This document shows positions 33,714 through 45,920 of a stretch of DNA of 64,000 nucleotides, piece after piece (within the stretch, counting starts at the first letter, position 1; each line of letters opens with the position of its first letter). A program made the translations under genes and the position numbers. A model generated the notes under the pieces. It ran no database searches, was not told the DNA's origin, and was given only the letters and a program-made list of their open reading frames with translations. This DNA comes from Catonia carolina (taxonomy: Eukaryota > Arthropoda > Insecta > Hemiptera > Achilidae): the NCBI GenBank assembly GCA_035578175.1, contig JAQMRL010000014.1, forward strand, positions 17,122,274 to 17,186,273, written 5' to 3'.

Positions 33714-33780
33714 AACTTAAGTTTCAAGTTTCAATTTCGTACGATGTTCCGTTCTTTAGATATTTTGTATACACGCACAC

Positions 33781-33850
<70 letters not shown>

Positions 33851-34036
33851 CAATCGCTAAAAACAAGTTTTTTGGGTTCAGGGGTATGAAAACGTGTAGA
33901 TCTGGTGAAAACTCGATTTCAAAAAATCGGCATGAAAACAATACTTTCCTTCCTATATATTTATATAGGCAAGAGAAAGTAAAAACTAACCTCAATAAAC
34001 ATAACCTAATTTTAATCATAAATGTGTCACCGGATG

Positions 34037-36482
34037 CAGTAGCATAACTAGTCTGACTGCGCCCCAATGCAAGTATTCCCCTTGCGCCCCTATTCGTAGA
34101 CTCACTCTCCCCCCCCCGTAACTTCCAACGAAACTAACGACATTTCTCCGTAATTCCACACTTCCTGGATACTATTTCACTACACACGACATTGTACAAG
34201 CTCTATCCAATTAGAAAAAGATAATTCAAAGAAATATAATTTATTATGTAGGCCTACAGTAATTTTAAAGTTAATTATTAAACGAAATTATTATTAAAAA
34301 ATTAATTGAAAGTAAAATTAAGTTACTAAACATTTCCAAACACCATTAACATAACTGAAGTACAGGGAGTTTTGCTTCAACATATTTTTTTGCTAAAAAT
34401 TTTCCAGAATATCAGTTTTTTGCGCCCCCCTGTAACGTCTTTTGTCAAGAGTTACATTGTTTTGCTTATTTTTATATTTTGGCGCTTTTGATCTACTGGC
34501 TCTTTCTATCGGATGGGAAATGCACTCCTCGTTAAAGTGTGTACGTGACTTTCAGCATGTACTACTGAGTTGGTGACGTCATGACTACCCCCGATTGGCT
34601 TGCGGTAAGCGAGTTTCGGTTTGTCGTTTTCGTACCGTGATGCAGTTGAGATGTATCTATTTTGCAAGTCATGTAATCTTACATTAAAATAGTATTTATT
34701 TTATTAAAAATGTTTTGAGATTTCTTCTTCCCTTTTTTAAGGTAAGCTCTTTTATATTTCGTTTTATTTTGGCGAAAGTTAGCGTTGCAAACTTTGACAC
34801 AATCTTGTAATATTTTAACCACTAAATTTGTTAACTTTGTAAAATTATTTCATTTATATTTTATTACTATTTTAAATTTGTTCTGCTTTCATTTGTTTTT
34901 TTTGTAATTGCTTTTACATGTATTATTTAAAATAATTAAAAACAAGTGGACAGTGTTTTCTGTTCAATTAACTTTATAATTATAATGCTTAACCTCAAAA
35001 TATAAGTTTTTTTTCTGTTTTAGAACTTTTACTTTACGCTTTGCTAATTTATGCTACTCGATCTTGTTATCTTATGTAAATTTTGACTTGTTTATTGTAA
35101 TTTTAATTTGTATTTATCACCCATTATTCTGTATTAGATGTAAAACTTGTTTTACTATACCTAAAGCTTTAGTTTCGCCAAAATAACTAAATTTTTTAGA
35201 TTTCTTTAATAGTTTTTTTGTTTTTTTTACTGTATTATGACTGTAGCTCGCTATAGTCTCCTTTTATTATTTTGTGGCTAATTACTGCCGTTTGTCTTTT
35301 TAAGGGCTCAAGTATTATGTAAAACAAAATTCAAGTATTAAAATCAAGTCAAATTATGGTTAAATTATGGTCAACCTATCGCCAAATATTCTGTAATGGA
35401 GTTTTTTAAATTTACCAAGCTTATTCAAATGAATCGAACTCAGTCCTGAAAATGTATGCAGTGGTCTCGACACCTAATCAAGCTAAGAACTTGCAAACCA
35501 ATTAAGGCTACATTCTGATGAGTAAAACATTATTTAATTCTAACCAGGACAAGCAAGGTAGGATTCAATTTAATTAATTTAAAACCCGGAATTCATGGGA
35601 CATCTGAAAAATTTTTTATGAACTTTCCTGCTACTTAGTATTTGGTTTCTACAAGAAATTTTCCTGCACCAGTTCAATCTTGTTTACATGGTTGAATCTA
35701 GTACTTTATTGTGATTTGTTTTGGACTCTAATGATTTAAAATTTTTTTTTAAAAAAAAAAAACCTTACCGTCTCAATACTTAATAAAGTTTATCCAAATT
35801 TGCTTAAAATGTCTTTTAAAAAAGGTATAAAATATTATTACTTAGTTTAAATATTTTCAGTAGATTCAATAGAGCAAATCATTGAAAAATCTTTTGTAAT
35901 AACACAAAATTATTTTATTTTGTACAATTTGAGGATTCATCCATATATATATATAAACCGAAAAATTGGTTACTTAATTATTAATTCACTGGCCAGTTAT
36001 AACTTAACTACTTTAAATAAATTTGTACTTAGAACCAAAATTTAACTAAAATCAACATATCTTAATTTATTTTTTTTATATTTATTTATATTTTTTTTGA
36101 AAATGTACAATTAAATCTATATGCAATTATTAATAGTTGCCAAAGCAGAGTCATTAATATTTTTTTTTTGGGGTTAATTTCAAATTTTTTTGGAAAATTA
36201 GCTAATACATATACTTATATAATTTGTTATGGTTATGAAACTGGTGACTTATTCGCATTTATACATAAATTTATACATTTAATATTTAATTAAATCTGTG
36301 ATATATTGAACTTCAATTAATGTTTTATTTCTTCCTTGGTATCACAACCTACTTTTATCGTTACCTCATGACCACTTGCTTTTGGTGGCAACTATTTTAC
36401 TTGTTGCAAGCAAGGGGTAACACCCCTAAGGCCTGCGCCCCAATGCACCGCATTGGTTGCATTGGCGTTAGTTACGCCACTG
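34037..36482. mobile_element. hAT transposon, non-autonomous
   Basis: Ends CAGTAGCATAACTAG and (at the right) TTAGTTACGCCACTG are imperfect inverted repeats of hAT type, and subterminal GCGCCCCAATGCA occurs at both ends. A perfect 8-bp target duplication, ACCGGATG, lies at 34,029-34,036 and 36,483-36,490. Length is 2,446 bp with no transposase frame; the interior is AT-rich apart from a promoter-like stretch at 34,430-34,750. Confidence 0.9.
34574..34747 (+). promoter_or_regulatory. Promoter-like segment and splice donor inside hAT
   Basis: TGACGTCA (34,574-34,581, the CRE consensus palindrome) is followed about 160 bp later by TTTTTTAAG|GTAAGC, a good 5' splice site. This could be the original transposase promoter and first exon after loss of the coding part, or a captured host promoter. 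Motif-level evidence only. Confidence 0.3.
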
Positions 36483-36796
36483 ACCGGATGGCGACATCAA
36501 GAGGCGAGTTAAAACCTTTAATTTTTGGTGGCCCAAAAAAGGACCGTTTAAGCGGTGGTCGTCTTGGAGAAGCGTTGGTCATAGTCTTCGTGGCGGTCGA
36601 GGAGCTGGGCAACACGGCGTGTCGTCGTCTAGGGGAGACATCATCTTCCCTCGCAGTAGTACGTCGATGGCTGCTTCGTCGAATCCGGTGGGCGTAAGGC
36701 TCGGTCGAGGGACCGCCGTGGGCATCGCTCGCGTCAGCGGGGGCGATGACGGTCCGGTTGACGGCTTACGGTGACGGGTCAGCGAGCGGAAGCACC

Positions 36797-36852
36797 ATTT
36801 TTTTTTTAAGTGCATCCAGGAGACTCCAAAGGGAGTATAGGACATGTCAAAA
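36797..36852 (-). repeat. Short LINE/SINE-like 3' end with poly(A)
   Basis: The minus strand reads GACATGTCCTATACTCCC, GGAGTCTCCTGGATGCA, then poly(A). The same arrangement occurs on the plus strand at 45,549-45,600, which suggests a shared 3' terminus. Confidence 0.45.
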
Positions 36853-37952
36853 TCTTCTCTCTCAAACCATCTTCTCTCTTGCGGGGTCGTCGATTAGTCT
36901 TCGCTGGAGTCCTGTAGCCGTGTGCCGTGGTGGACGTCTTGTCTGCTGTCTGGATCGAAATTTAACTCTCGGCTCAGGTTAGCGCTCTTTATAAATAGTT
37001 GCCGAGAGAGCTGTGGTAGAGGGTGGTGACTGGCTCGGCCTTGATGACAAAGGCCTTTGTCGGTGCGCAGCCGAAAGGTTTGTCGGTACGCCGCCAAAGG
37101 GCCTACCACGCTGACAAAGGCCGGAAGAAGTATTGAAGGCCGGCAACAAAGTAAATGATTAATTAGAAGGGTTGGCGGTGACAAGTGAAAGACGTAAAAT
37201 GAAAATTAACTTAGCTTGGCTTAAAAATACGGAAATTCACTCTTTCACGCTAAGCTAGGCTCTGTAGACAGAAATGTTCTTTATAAAAGTTGTAGATTTT
37301 TTAATTTCCTATAAATTTAATTATAGTCTATACACTTTTGTCGTAAAATGCATACTAAGGCTGAAATCTTAGAAAATCGATTTTTACAGGTTTCCGTGAG
37401 AAAAAAAACAGAAAAGTGCTAATTACCGCTAAACTAAGCGTTATACAAAAGAAATGTTAAAATAAAAGTTGTAGGAATTTATATTCTCTACAACTTTTAT
37501 TATATACATTTTTGCGCTTAAATGCATATTAAAGTCGTAATCTTAAAAAAACCAATTTTTTACGAGAAAACAACCTTCTTAAGAATTTCAGCAGATATGG
37601 CGCGTACCCTATCTTGTAAAGCATAAAAAAACTAGTAAATGAGGCGATTTTTAAAAAAATCGTAGGAGCCGTTTTTGAAAAAATTGCAAAAAAGTGAAAA
37701 ATGACACGAATAAACTACTACTCCGGTTGACCGATTTCGATGAAAATGTTCGTGTCGGATCCGGTAGTAGGCCTAGTATCTAACTTAAGTTTTAATTTTT
37801 AAGCTCGTACGATGAGATATTCTGTTCACACACACACAAACACACACACAGACCAATCGGTAATAACATGTTTTTTGGGTTAAGTGGGTCTGATCCAGTG
37901 AAAAATCAACATGAAAACAATATTTTCCTTTCTAATATTCATATAAGCACGA

Positions 37953-38330
37953 GAAAGAAAAAAAATATTGTATTGTTTATTTATTTAGCATTATCTATTC
38001 ACGAGAAAATTCATTTCAAACTCGGTGCTCGAATTATAAATACAGACAATAACTACCTCAACGTTGCGCAGGTAGCCAGGTTCGATATTTTATTGTATTT
38101 AATCACTTTATAGAAAACGGTGAAAATCTGTTCAATTGTGATACCAGAGGGTTGGGAGGGTTTCCCACCACTTCGTAGAATCGACATCTAAGGAGGGGAA
38201 TAGGACAACCTCCCGATTACTACCACCCGCCCCATTCTAACCCTTTACGTCTCCCACATCAACATCATGCGTCGAATACAAGGCACGACCCTCCGTGCTA
38301 ATCTAAACGCGAATCTTCTATCTTATAAAA
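37953..38330. other. Unassigned sequence
   Basis: No recognised gene. 38,140-38,300 is GC-richer (GGGTTGGGAGGGTTTCCC and onward) and may be part of an unlisted repeat. Confidence 0.4.
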
Positions 38331-39266
38331 ATCTGGTGTGAAATACTCACACAACTTTCTCTTGCCAATGCAAATAATTAACAATAAACCTAACATTATT
38401 AATAAAATATTAGAAATAAACAAAAAACTAACCTCAAAAACATAACCTTATTTTAATCATGAGATAATGACGCAAAATGAAAATTAACCTCAGTTTGGCT
38501 TAAATTTACGGAAAATCACTCTTTCACGCTAAACTACGCTCTGTAGAGAAAAATTCTCAAAATAAAAGTTGTAGGTCTGTTAATTTCATATAAATTTTAT
38601 TATATAGGCCTACCTTTTTCTCGTAAAGTCCATATTAAGGCTGAAATCTTTAAAAAAAATTTTTTTTTACAAGTTTTTGTGAGAAAAAAACAGAAAATTG
38701 CTAATTACCGCTAAACTAAGCGTTTTACAAAAAAATGTTTCAAATGAAAGTTGTAGGATTTTAAATTGTCTACCACTTTTATTATACAAATTTTAGCGCT
38801 AAATTGCATAGTAAAGCCGCAATCTTAAAACAAACAATTTTTTTACGTGATAACAGCCTCTCCAAGAATTTCAGCAGACATGGCGCCTACCCTATCTTGT
38901 GAAGCATAAAAAATTTACTAAACCAGGCGATTTAACAAAAACCGTAGTCCCCGTTTTTGAGGAAATCGCAAAAAAGTAAAAAATTACACGAATAAACTAC
39001 TACTTTCGGTTGACTGATTTCGATGAAAATGTTCGTGTCAGTTACGGCAGTAAAGTAACTAACGTAAGTTTTAAGATTCAAGTTCGTACGATGTTCCTTT
39101 CTTGAGATATTCTGTTAACACTCACAAAGACTAATCGCTAAAAACATGTTTTTTGGTTTCAGGGGGTCTGAAAACTTGTGGATCTGATGAAAACTCGATT
39201 TCGAAAAATCGATAAGAAAACAATACTTTCCTTCCTACATATTCATATAGGCAAGAGAAAGTAAAA
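38331..39266 (+). mobile_element. R1 copy, full length
   Basis: Both termini present. The CA tract is reduced to CACTCACAAAG (about 39,119). Confidence 0.9.
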
Positions 39267-39313
39267 ATCCCCATAATTGATTGAATTACTATGATAAACT
39301 ACATTATCGTTTC

Positions 39314-40248
39314 TACTTTCTCTTGCCTGTATGAATACATAGGAAGGAAAGTATTGATTTCATGTCGATTTTTCAAAATCGAGTTTTCACCGGATCTACA
39401 CATTTTCAGAACAAAAAAAAACCCCTGAACAAAAATTTTTTTTTAGCGATTTGTCTGTGTGTGTATGTGCGCGCGCGTGTAGTGTGCGCGCGCGTGTGTG
39501 AACAAAATATCTTAAGAACGGAACATCGTACGAACTTGAATCTTGAAACTTAAGTTGGATCCCTTTGAGGAATATTTTCATTAAAATCGGTCAACTGGAA
39601 GTAGTAGTTTATTCGTGTCGTTTTTCACTTTTTTGCGATTTTCTCAAAAACGGCTCCTACGATTTTTTTTTAAATCGCCTCATTTACTAATTTTTTTATG
39701 CTCTACAACTACAAGATAGGTTAGGTGCCATGTGTGTTAAAATTCTTAGGGAAGCTGTTTTCTCGTAAAAAGATTGTTTTTTAAGATTGCGACTGTAATA
39801 TGCTTTTGAGCTCAAAAATGTATTTTATAATAGTGTAAAACTAATAACTAATAGTGAAAACGTGTAAAAAACTGATTTTTTTAAAGAAGCCTAAGTATGC
39901 ATTTTACGACAAAAATGTATAATCAGATTTATAGAAAATTAAAAGATGTAGATCTTTTAATTTAAAAAACAAAATTTATATTCGATTTAATTTTATATTT
40001 CGATAAAAGTTGTAGTAACTTTTATTTCAAGCATTTTTCTCTACAGAGCCTAGTTTAGCGTGAAAGAGAATTTTTCGTATTTTTACGCCAAACTGAGATT
40101 GATTTTCATTTTGCATCTTTCACTCATGACTAAAATAAGATTACGGGTTTTTAGGTTAGTTTTTTGTTTATTTCTAATGTTTTATTACTAATGTTAGGTT
40201 ATATAATTAATTATTTGCATTGGCATGAGAAAGTTGTGTGAGTGTTTT
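39314..40248 (-). mobile_element. R1 copy with internal rearrangement
   Basis: Both ends are recognisable, but the TTTCACACC tail is lost (GTGTTTTGTC). The region 39,830-40,000 is scrambled or partly deleted. The GT tract has CGCG blocks (about 39,456-39,500). Confidence 0.8.
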
Positions 40249-40359
40249 GTCAAGTTTTTGCACAAATTTTGTCAATTTCGGCCTATTTGACATTCTCAAT
40301 CGATTGAAATTATTTAAACTGTATAAATGTTTGATATAGGCTGGTCTCTTTTTGAAAAA

Positions 40360-40915
40360 TTCCGGTATGAAACACTCACACGACTTTCTCTTGCTAATGC
40401 ACATAATTAACAATATAACCTAAGTTTAATCATGAATAAACAATATTGTTGTTTAGGTCAACAGCTAAAAGGCTTGTTTGAACCTCTAGAGGTTTTACTA
40501 ATAAAAAAAACATCTGGTGTGAATCACTCACGCGACTTTCTCTTGCCAATGCGTAAAATGCACAATATAACCTAATATTAGTAATAAAACATTATAAACA
40601 AACCAGAAAACTAACCTCAATAAACATAACCTGATTTTAATTATGAGTGAAAGACGCAAAATGAAAATCAACCTCAGTTTGTCTTAAAAAACGGAAAATT
40701 ACTCTTTCATCCTAAACTAAGCTCTGTAGAGAAAAATGTTGTAAATAAAAGTTGTACATCTTTTAATTTCCTGTAAACTTGATTATTTCACTTTTGTCGT
40801 AAAATGCATGGCGAAAATCTTTTTAAAAAAATTGATTTTTTTACAAGTTTTCGTGAGAAAAAAACAGAAAATTGCTAATTACCCTTAAACTAAGCAAAAA
40901 AATGTTTAAATGTTA
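40360..40915 (+). mobile_element. Two truncated R1 starts with an R3 scrap between
   Basis: R1 5' ends at 40,360-40,443 and 40,511-40,915 (the second runs to the AAATGTTTAAA region). They are separated by a 58-bp R3 end (TTGTTGTTTAGGTCAACAGC) at 40,447-40,504. Confidence 0.72.
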
Positions 40916-41141
40916 AAAAATGCACTATACAACGAAATTTAAAAAAAATCGATTTTTGAATTTTGGCACTTTTTCCATCTATATTTTTTCTGTGTGATTA
41001 CATTTGACTTTATTTAAGAAAATAAATTACAACTGTGTAAGAAGTTAACACAACCAGCAGTTATAATGTCAATAGTTTTATATAAATGTCTTGATGTTAC
41101 TTGAGTGAGGTAGTCGCCCAGCGGCAACCCCTCAGGACGAT
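40916..41141. other. Probable LINE 3' UTR and flank
   Basis: AT-rich. On the minus strand it follows the LINE stop at 41,142 and includes an AATAAA-like signal (TTAAATAAAG near 41,010). Confidence 0.4.
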
Positions 41142-42552
41142 TCACAAAAGGTCTCTATTCCATTGCCTTTTCAGTCTTCTAGGTGGGTTATGTGGTAGGT
41201 GAGGAGCGGACAATGACTGAATTTGTAGATTTTTGTGATAGTGTAGTTTGCTATGAAAACGTCTGTATAGTTTCTTTATTGTTTCGTCTACCGTTTCAAT
41301 GTTAAGGTCTCTATGTAATGTTCTGTTACTAACGTATGTTGGACAGCCTGTGATGATGCGTAAAGTTTTGTTCTGGAATGTCTGAATACGTTTTATGTTA
41401 GATACTTAAGCTGATCCGTAGATCACTGAACCGTAGGTCCAAATAGGACGAAGAAGTACCTTGTAACAGTTAAGTTTCTGAGTAATTGGAAGAGGAGATT
41501 TATGGTGAATAAGACTGTAAAGAAGTTTTAACCGCGCGTTAAGAGATTGCCTTTTGAGTCTGGTATGTGGATTCCATGTCAGTCTTCTGTCTAGTGTCAG
41601 TCCTAGGTATTTTACTGAGGTTTTTTGTGGGATCGGTGTATTGTGTAAATAAACTGGGGGACAAGTTTGTCGTCTGAGTGTAAATGTAATGTGTTGTGAT
41701 TTTTCAGCATCAAGTTTAATTTTCCAAGTAGTACACCAATGTTGTACAGTGTTTATGTGATGTTGAAGATTAAGCGTTACGACTTCGCACCTGGCTTCGC
41801 TGGCTAATATTGCTGTGTCATCGGCAAATGTTGCAGTTATAGTTTGTTGTGTGGTAGGAAAATCGGATACGTAGATGGAGTACAAAAGGGGTGACAAAAC
41901 TGCTCCTTGGGGAACTCCTGCATTTATGGCACGACACGAAGATACAGCGGAACCTTGTTTTACAGAAAAGAAGCGATGTGAAAGAAACGACTTGATTACT
42001 AGATAGTACGTAGACGGTAAAACAGATTTCAATTTAAATAAAAGACCGTTATGCCAGACCTTGTCGAAAGCCTGACTGACATCAAGAAAAATTCCAGCCG
42101 AATATAATTTCCGTTCTAATGATGACGCTAAAATATCGACTATACGGTGTAACTGGTGAATAGTAGAATGGTTTGACCGAAAGCCAAATTGATGATAAGG
42201 GATGACATGTTGTGGAAGAATAGTTAAAAGCCGTTTATATTAAATCTTTTCAAATATTTTGGAGCACAGTGGAAGGAGGCTAATTGGACGGTACGATGAA
42301 GGAAGTGAGGGAGGTTTATTAGGCTTTAAAATCATGCGAATTTGCGAATGCTTCCACTGTATAGGGAAGGTTGCTGTACGAAAGATAGAATTAAATAAAC
42401 ATGTCAGAAATACAATACCCTTTCGAGGCAATTCTTTGAGTACTTCGGAGCATATAAGATCATATCCGGGGGCTTTTCCAGTTTTTAAACCGGCTATTTC
42501 ACGTTTAATCTCAGATGGTTTAATCGGATCATGGGGAAGCGAAACCGGTGTA
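41142..42552 (-). pseudogene. Jockey-like LINE reverse transcriptase
   Basis: One minus-strand frame of about 470 codons from TPVSLPHDPIKPSEIK to a TGA at 41,142-41,144. Domains in order: pre-RT KTGKAPGYDLICSEVL; RT blocks YRPISLLPLCSKIFEK, FGFRSNHSTIHQLHR, FLDVSQAFDKVWH, GVPQGAVLSPLLYSIYVSD and the catalytic TFADDTAIL; then VKYLGLTLDRRLTW and the LINE tail ending RLKRQWNRDLL. In-frame stops at 42,240-42,242 and 41,406-41,408 inactivate it. The enzyme copies its own RNA at a nicked target. FADDTAILA and the WNRDLL-type end point to the Jockey group (family knowledge). Confidence 0.88.
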
Positions 42553-42559
42553 GTATTTT

Positions 42560-44484
42560 ATTTTTAGTACCCATGCTGAGTTTAGTATAGGACTTATAAC
42601 ATAGACCGTCTGACCTTGTACACGCACGTGGAGGGTAGATGCAATGGTTTCCTGGACACAGACTACGGGAAACCATGGCACCGGGCCTCTTTTCTTGTAC
42701 GGAAATTACATTCACTGCGCCTCTTCCCTTATTACATTCACTGCGCCTCTTCCCTCATAGTAATTTTAATTCGCTATTTTTATTTTAGTACTCCATAAGT
42801 TAAAAAGCGCAATGCATGCGTATAGCTCATGTGTGTAAAGTAATATACTAAAATAAAAATACTGCAACACAGTTTAATGTTCTCTCGTATTTACTTTAAT
42901 AAATTAAGAAGAATTAATTATTACACCCATATGGTATGTGTACTACAGTGCAATTGATGCTTACCTATATTTTTCTTAAATTCACATACCGTACAATCTT
43001 TAATGAGAATATTGTAAAGGGAACTATTCAAGAAAGAAATCCCAACTGGATTGTTACACGGTTGGTTAATAAGAAATGATAATTTGTTTTATTTTTTTTA
43101 GGTTAATTAGTTTACAAAATACGGTCATTTTTGAGCGTACTGCAAAAATAAGTAGACGTTAAAGGAAAAATTCGGTTTTTTGTTAAAATTTTAGATACAT
43201 TAACTTCGTTTTCAAACTTATGAATTATTATTACTATTTACCAGCTATAATAATATTCTTTTAACACATTTTATTCTCCGTAAACATTTTTATATGTCCA
43301 TAACAGGAAAGTGTAGTATTAAATTATTTGCACTCGATCTGCTAGTTTCAGGGCTACAAAAAATATTTTTTTCTTATCGCATGGTCGCCCAATTACATGA
43401 CTGAAATATTTAACAACAGAAAAGGTAGACATGTAAACAAACGGCACTAGTCAGAGTTATCTCCTTTGAGAGTAATTTCATTTTACAGCCAGACCCTGTG
43501 GTGAATGAAGTGAAGGTGTCATTTGCAGGGTGGAAAGTAGATGCTTTACGGAGGGCCTAATATTCTGGTAAGCATAGTTTTCCGCTCAGTGAGAAAAGCA
43601 ATGGTAAAGCACCTCACTCCTCGTTTTACTTAATTAAGCCTCTAGAGGTTGATACTTATTTGAGGTAAGTTTTATTTGAAAGTAGTTTCTGATTGTAATA
43701 GAAGCTAATCTATTGTTAACAGTGTCTGAATTTAACGTATCATAGGACATTTTCTGTTAATGCAATGCACGGAAAAACTGAGGTGTGTCAAATTCATTAC
43801 TTCTTACCAATCCATTTATTGCTACTTCTTACTTGCTTCAACAAGCGTATTGGTCTGCTTTATCCAATATTATTTTTCCAATTAATAGACTACTCAATTC
43901 ACCTGTGCGTAAAATGTTTAAAGAATTTTTAAAGGTTGTGGTAAATTTACTGATGTATTTTCTACCTGCATAAGTAGGTTTTTGTTCATAAAATCGAGTA
44001 TTGTGGTTAGCAACATCGTAATCCATTCTGTTTTTTCTTTTGTTTTATTAAGGATATTGAAATTCTTTACAAACATTTTTTGTATTCATTATCACTTAAA
44101 AATGTACAAAAATACTGTAAGCAATTGAACCATATAGATGGTAGTGCATAACATTTGTCTGCAATTTATTCATCATGTCAAATTACAGAAATAGGTAAAC
44201 ACACACACATTTTTGAATTTTATAAAGTGGTCGAAGAATATAACCTATGTTGTTTAATCATGAGTAAACAATGTAAAACGAAAAACATAAGCTAATTCTA
44301 CTCATTAGTAAATGAGGAGACACTAAATGAAAATTCTGTGGACACGGGAAATAGTATAGGCTAGTTAATATAGTAGCTACGTATAGTATAGTGACGTTGT
44401 AATAATAGTGACGTCGTCAGCATCTGTACTAAATTGTACATGCTTCAAGGTCAGCCTTATATATATGAAACGCTATACTAAATT
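42560..44484. other. About 1.9-kb DNA separating the two LINE parts
   Basis: Mostly unassigned AT-rich sequence containing a diverged R3. A 25-bp segment with CATTCACTGCGCCTCTTCCC is tandemly duplicated at 42,707-42,756. The edges share GAGTTTAGT (about 42,578) and ACTAAACTC (about 44,494), possibly terminal inverted repeats of an inserted element, but no clean target duplication was found. Confidence 0.4.
43296..43665 (+). mobile_element. SINE-like repeat R3, diverged
   Basis: CCATAACAGGAAAGTG to CTCGTTTTACTTAATTAAGC. CAGCCAGACCCTGTGGTGAA is well conserved with other copies. The MNFIIQ... frame is broken here. Confidence 0.7.
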
Positions 44485-45489
44485 CTACATAGGACTAAAC
44501 TCCGCATACGACACCGGCAAAGGTATGTCTAGGGATTGTAGGACATAATCATCATGTGTGACGTCTGCTAAGTCCTGATGTGGTTGAAATATCTGCTCTA
44601 AATGGTCAGCAAAGAGTTCTACTTGCTCTTCGTCTGTGATTCTCCACGGCTCCCCCTCGTTACGTATTGGAACACGCACTTGCGACTGTCTGAGTATAGC
44701 TCTTGTTTTCCTCCACAAGCTACCATCCCGACTGGAAAGCTGACTGATTTGTTCATCACGTTTATCATCTCGAAAAAGTTTTAGTTGAGTCTTAAGTAAA
44801 TTAGTTAATTTAGTAAATATACGTTTGTCAGCAAGCAGTCGAGTGTTTTGCCACCTTTTCCTGGCTCGCCGTTTGTCAGTGATAAGATTTTTAATGTATT
44901 GTGGGTAAATTGGGTACAAATTTGGAGGTTTACAGATTGAAGAGGCCCATGCAGCCTGCTGTACAGTTTCGTTAAAGAATTCGATTGCCTTTTCTATTTC
45001 CTCTCCGGTTTTCAGTAAAATAGGTATATTTAAAGAAGCGTTTAAAATTTCACGAAAGTTATTCCAATTCGTCTCTCCAGCGAGTAAGGTTGGGTTGGTT
45101 TGGGAACTGGGTTCTGCCCACAGCGACAGATACACAGGGGAATGGTCAGATGATAAGTCCGGTGTAGATGAAATGTCGTATGGAACGTTCGTTAGACCTT
45201 TTTGGAAGAACAGGTCAAGAAGGTCCGGAATTTTTCTAGGGGAAGTTGGCCAATAAGTGGGAGAATTCGGAGAAACTGCACGTACATTATTCACAGTTAT
45301 ACTACTAAAAAGATTTCTTCCTCGAGAAGTGGTCAATCGAGAGCCCCAATGAACATGTTTGGCATTAAAGTCACCACCGACTAGGAAGCACGAACCAAGT
45401 TTAGTAAAGAAGTCAGAAAACATAGCTCGAGAGATAACAAATAGAATCTGAAAAATTACTTGATCGGTGAAACTTTTTATAGCGTACAA
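44485..45489 (-). pseudogene. Jockey-like LINE endonuclease part
   Basis: The minus-strand frame has APE-type endonuclease motifs FLVGGDFNAKHVHWGSR (GDFN with the catalytic D/N) and SSDHSPVYLSL (the final SDH with the catalytic His), then a linker ending LQSLDIPLPVSYAEFSPM. The endonuclease N-terminus is not recognisable, so the frame is 5'-truncated or degraded. The linker ends where the RT fragment at 42,552 begins (LPVS against TPVS), so both could be one element interrupted by 1.9 kb, or two related fragments. Stop at 44,485. Confidence 0.82.
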
Positions 45490-45548
45490 GAATTTCTTTC
45501 TTGATAGTAGTGATACATTGTGTGATTCTTATATGTATTTCAGGTGTT

Positions 45549-45600
45549 ATATCCGACATGTCCTACACTCCTCCTGGAGTCTCCAGGGCGCAATAAAAAA
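45549..45600 (+). repeat. Short LINE/SINE-like 3' end with poly(A)
   Basis: TCCGACATGTCCTACACTCC, CTGGAGTCTCCAGGGCGCA and an A-rich tail; sister of 36,797-36,852. Confidence 0.45.
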
Positions 45601-45817
45601 GAAAAAAAATAAGCAGCTGATTATATTATAAAGTATTGCATGTTAACGCACTCTATAATCGATGTATTCAATACGAGATGCAGGACGAGAGTGAACTATT
45701 GCGGCTCTTATACGCATGTGCGCGTAATGTTTGTCAGGTGCAATCTGACAACGCTGGCAAACGTTCTGATTGGTCTAAACGTGTGGAACACAGAGCTCAT
45801 CAACCGTGAAAAGCATA

Positions 45818-45885
45818 TTAATGTTAAGTTACATGGTTTATTATTTGCATTGGCAAGAGAAAGTCATGTGAATGTTTCATCCCAG
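45818..45885 (-). mobile_element. R1 end fragment upstream of host exon
   Basis: ATGTTAAGTTACATGG to GTTTCATCCCAGA. It ends about 30 bp before the predicted acceptor of host gene B. Confidence 0.7.
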
Positions 45886-45920
45886 ATTTTTAAAATTTGT
45901 AATTGTGTTTGTTTCAGTAT

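Larger units (their letters stand above)
31666..33982 (+). mobile_element. R1 copy split by a mariner
   Basis: R1 pieces are 31,666-32,385 and 33,714-33,982. They join at GTAGTGGTA/TAACTTAAG as in intact copies. The CA/CG tract lies at about 33,771-33,846. Confidence 0.92.
34025..37183 (+). mobile_element. Probable solo LTR, carrying a hAT insertion
   Basis: The GC-rich pieces 34,025-34,036 and 36,491-37,183 (about 705 bp when joined) begin TGTCACCG and end CGGTGACA, giving TG...CA ends in an inverted repeat, as in LTRs. Flanks AATG and AGTG are a possible 4-bp duplication with one mismatch. TATAAATAG at about 36,991 could be a promoter. Related GC-rich sequence occurs at 52,660-52,745. No internal coding region. 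Alternative: a non-autonomous DNA element. Confidence 0.5.
33983..37952 (+). mobile_element. R1 copy (5' truncated) split by LTR-like element and hAT
   Basis: Pieces 33,983-34,024 and 37,184-37,952 join at TTTTAATCAT.../AGTGAAAGACG as in intact R1. The start joins directly to the end of the preceding R1 copy within an A run. The end is slightly degraded (GCACGAGAAAGAAAAA). Confidence 0.82.

Noticed and set aside
36320..36697. 125-codon frame spanning the hAT right end and LTR-like DNA
   Set aside because: It crosses the hAT boundary at 36,482 and the TSD, so it is a chance fusion frame.
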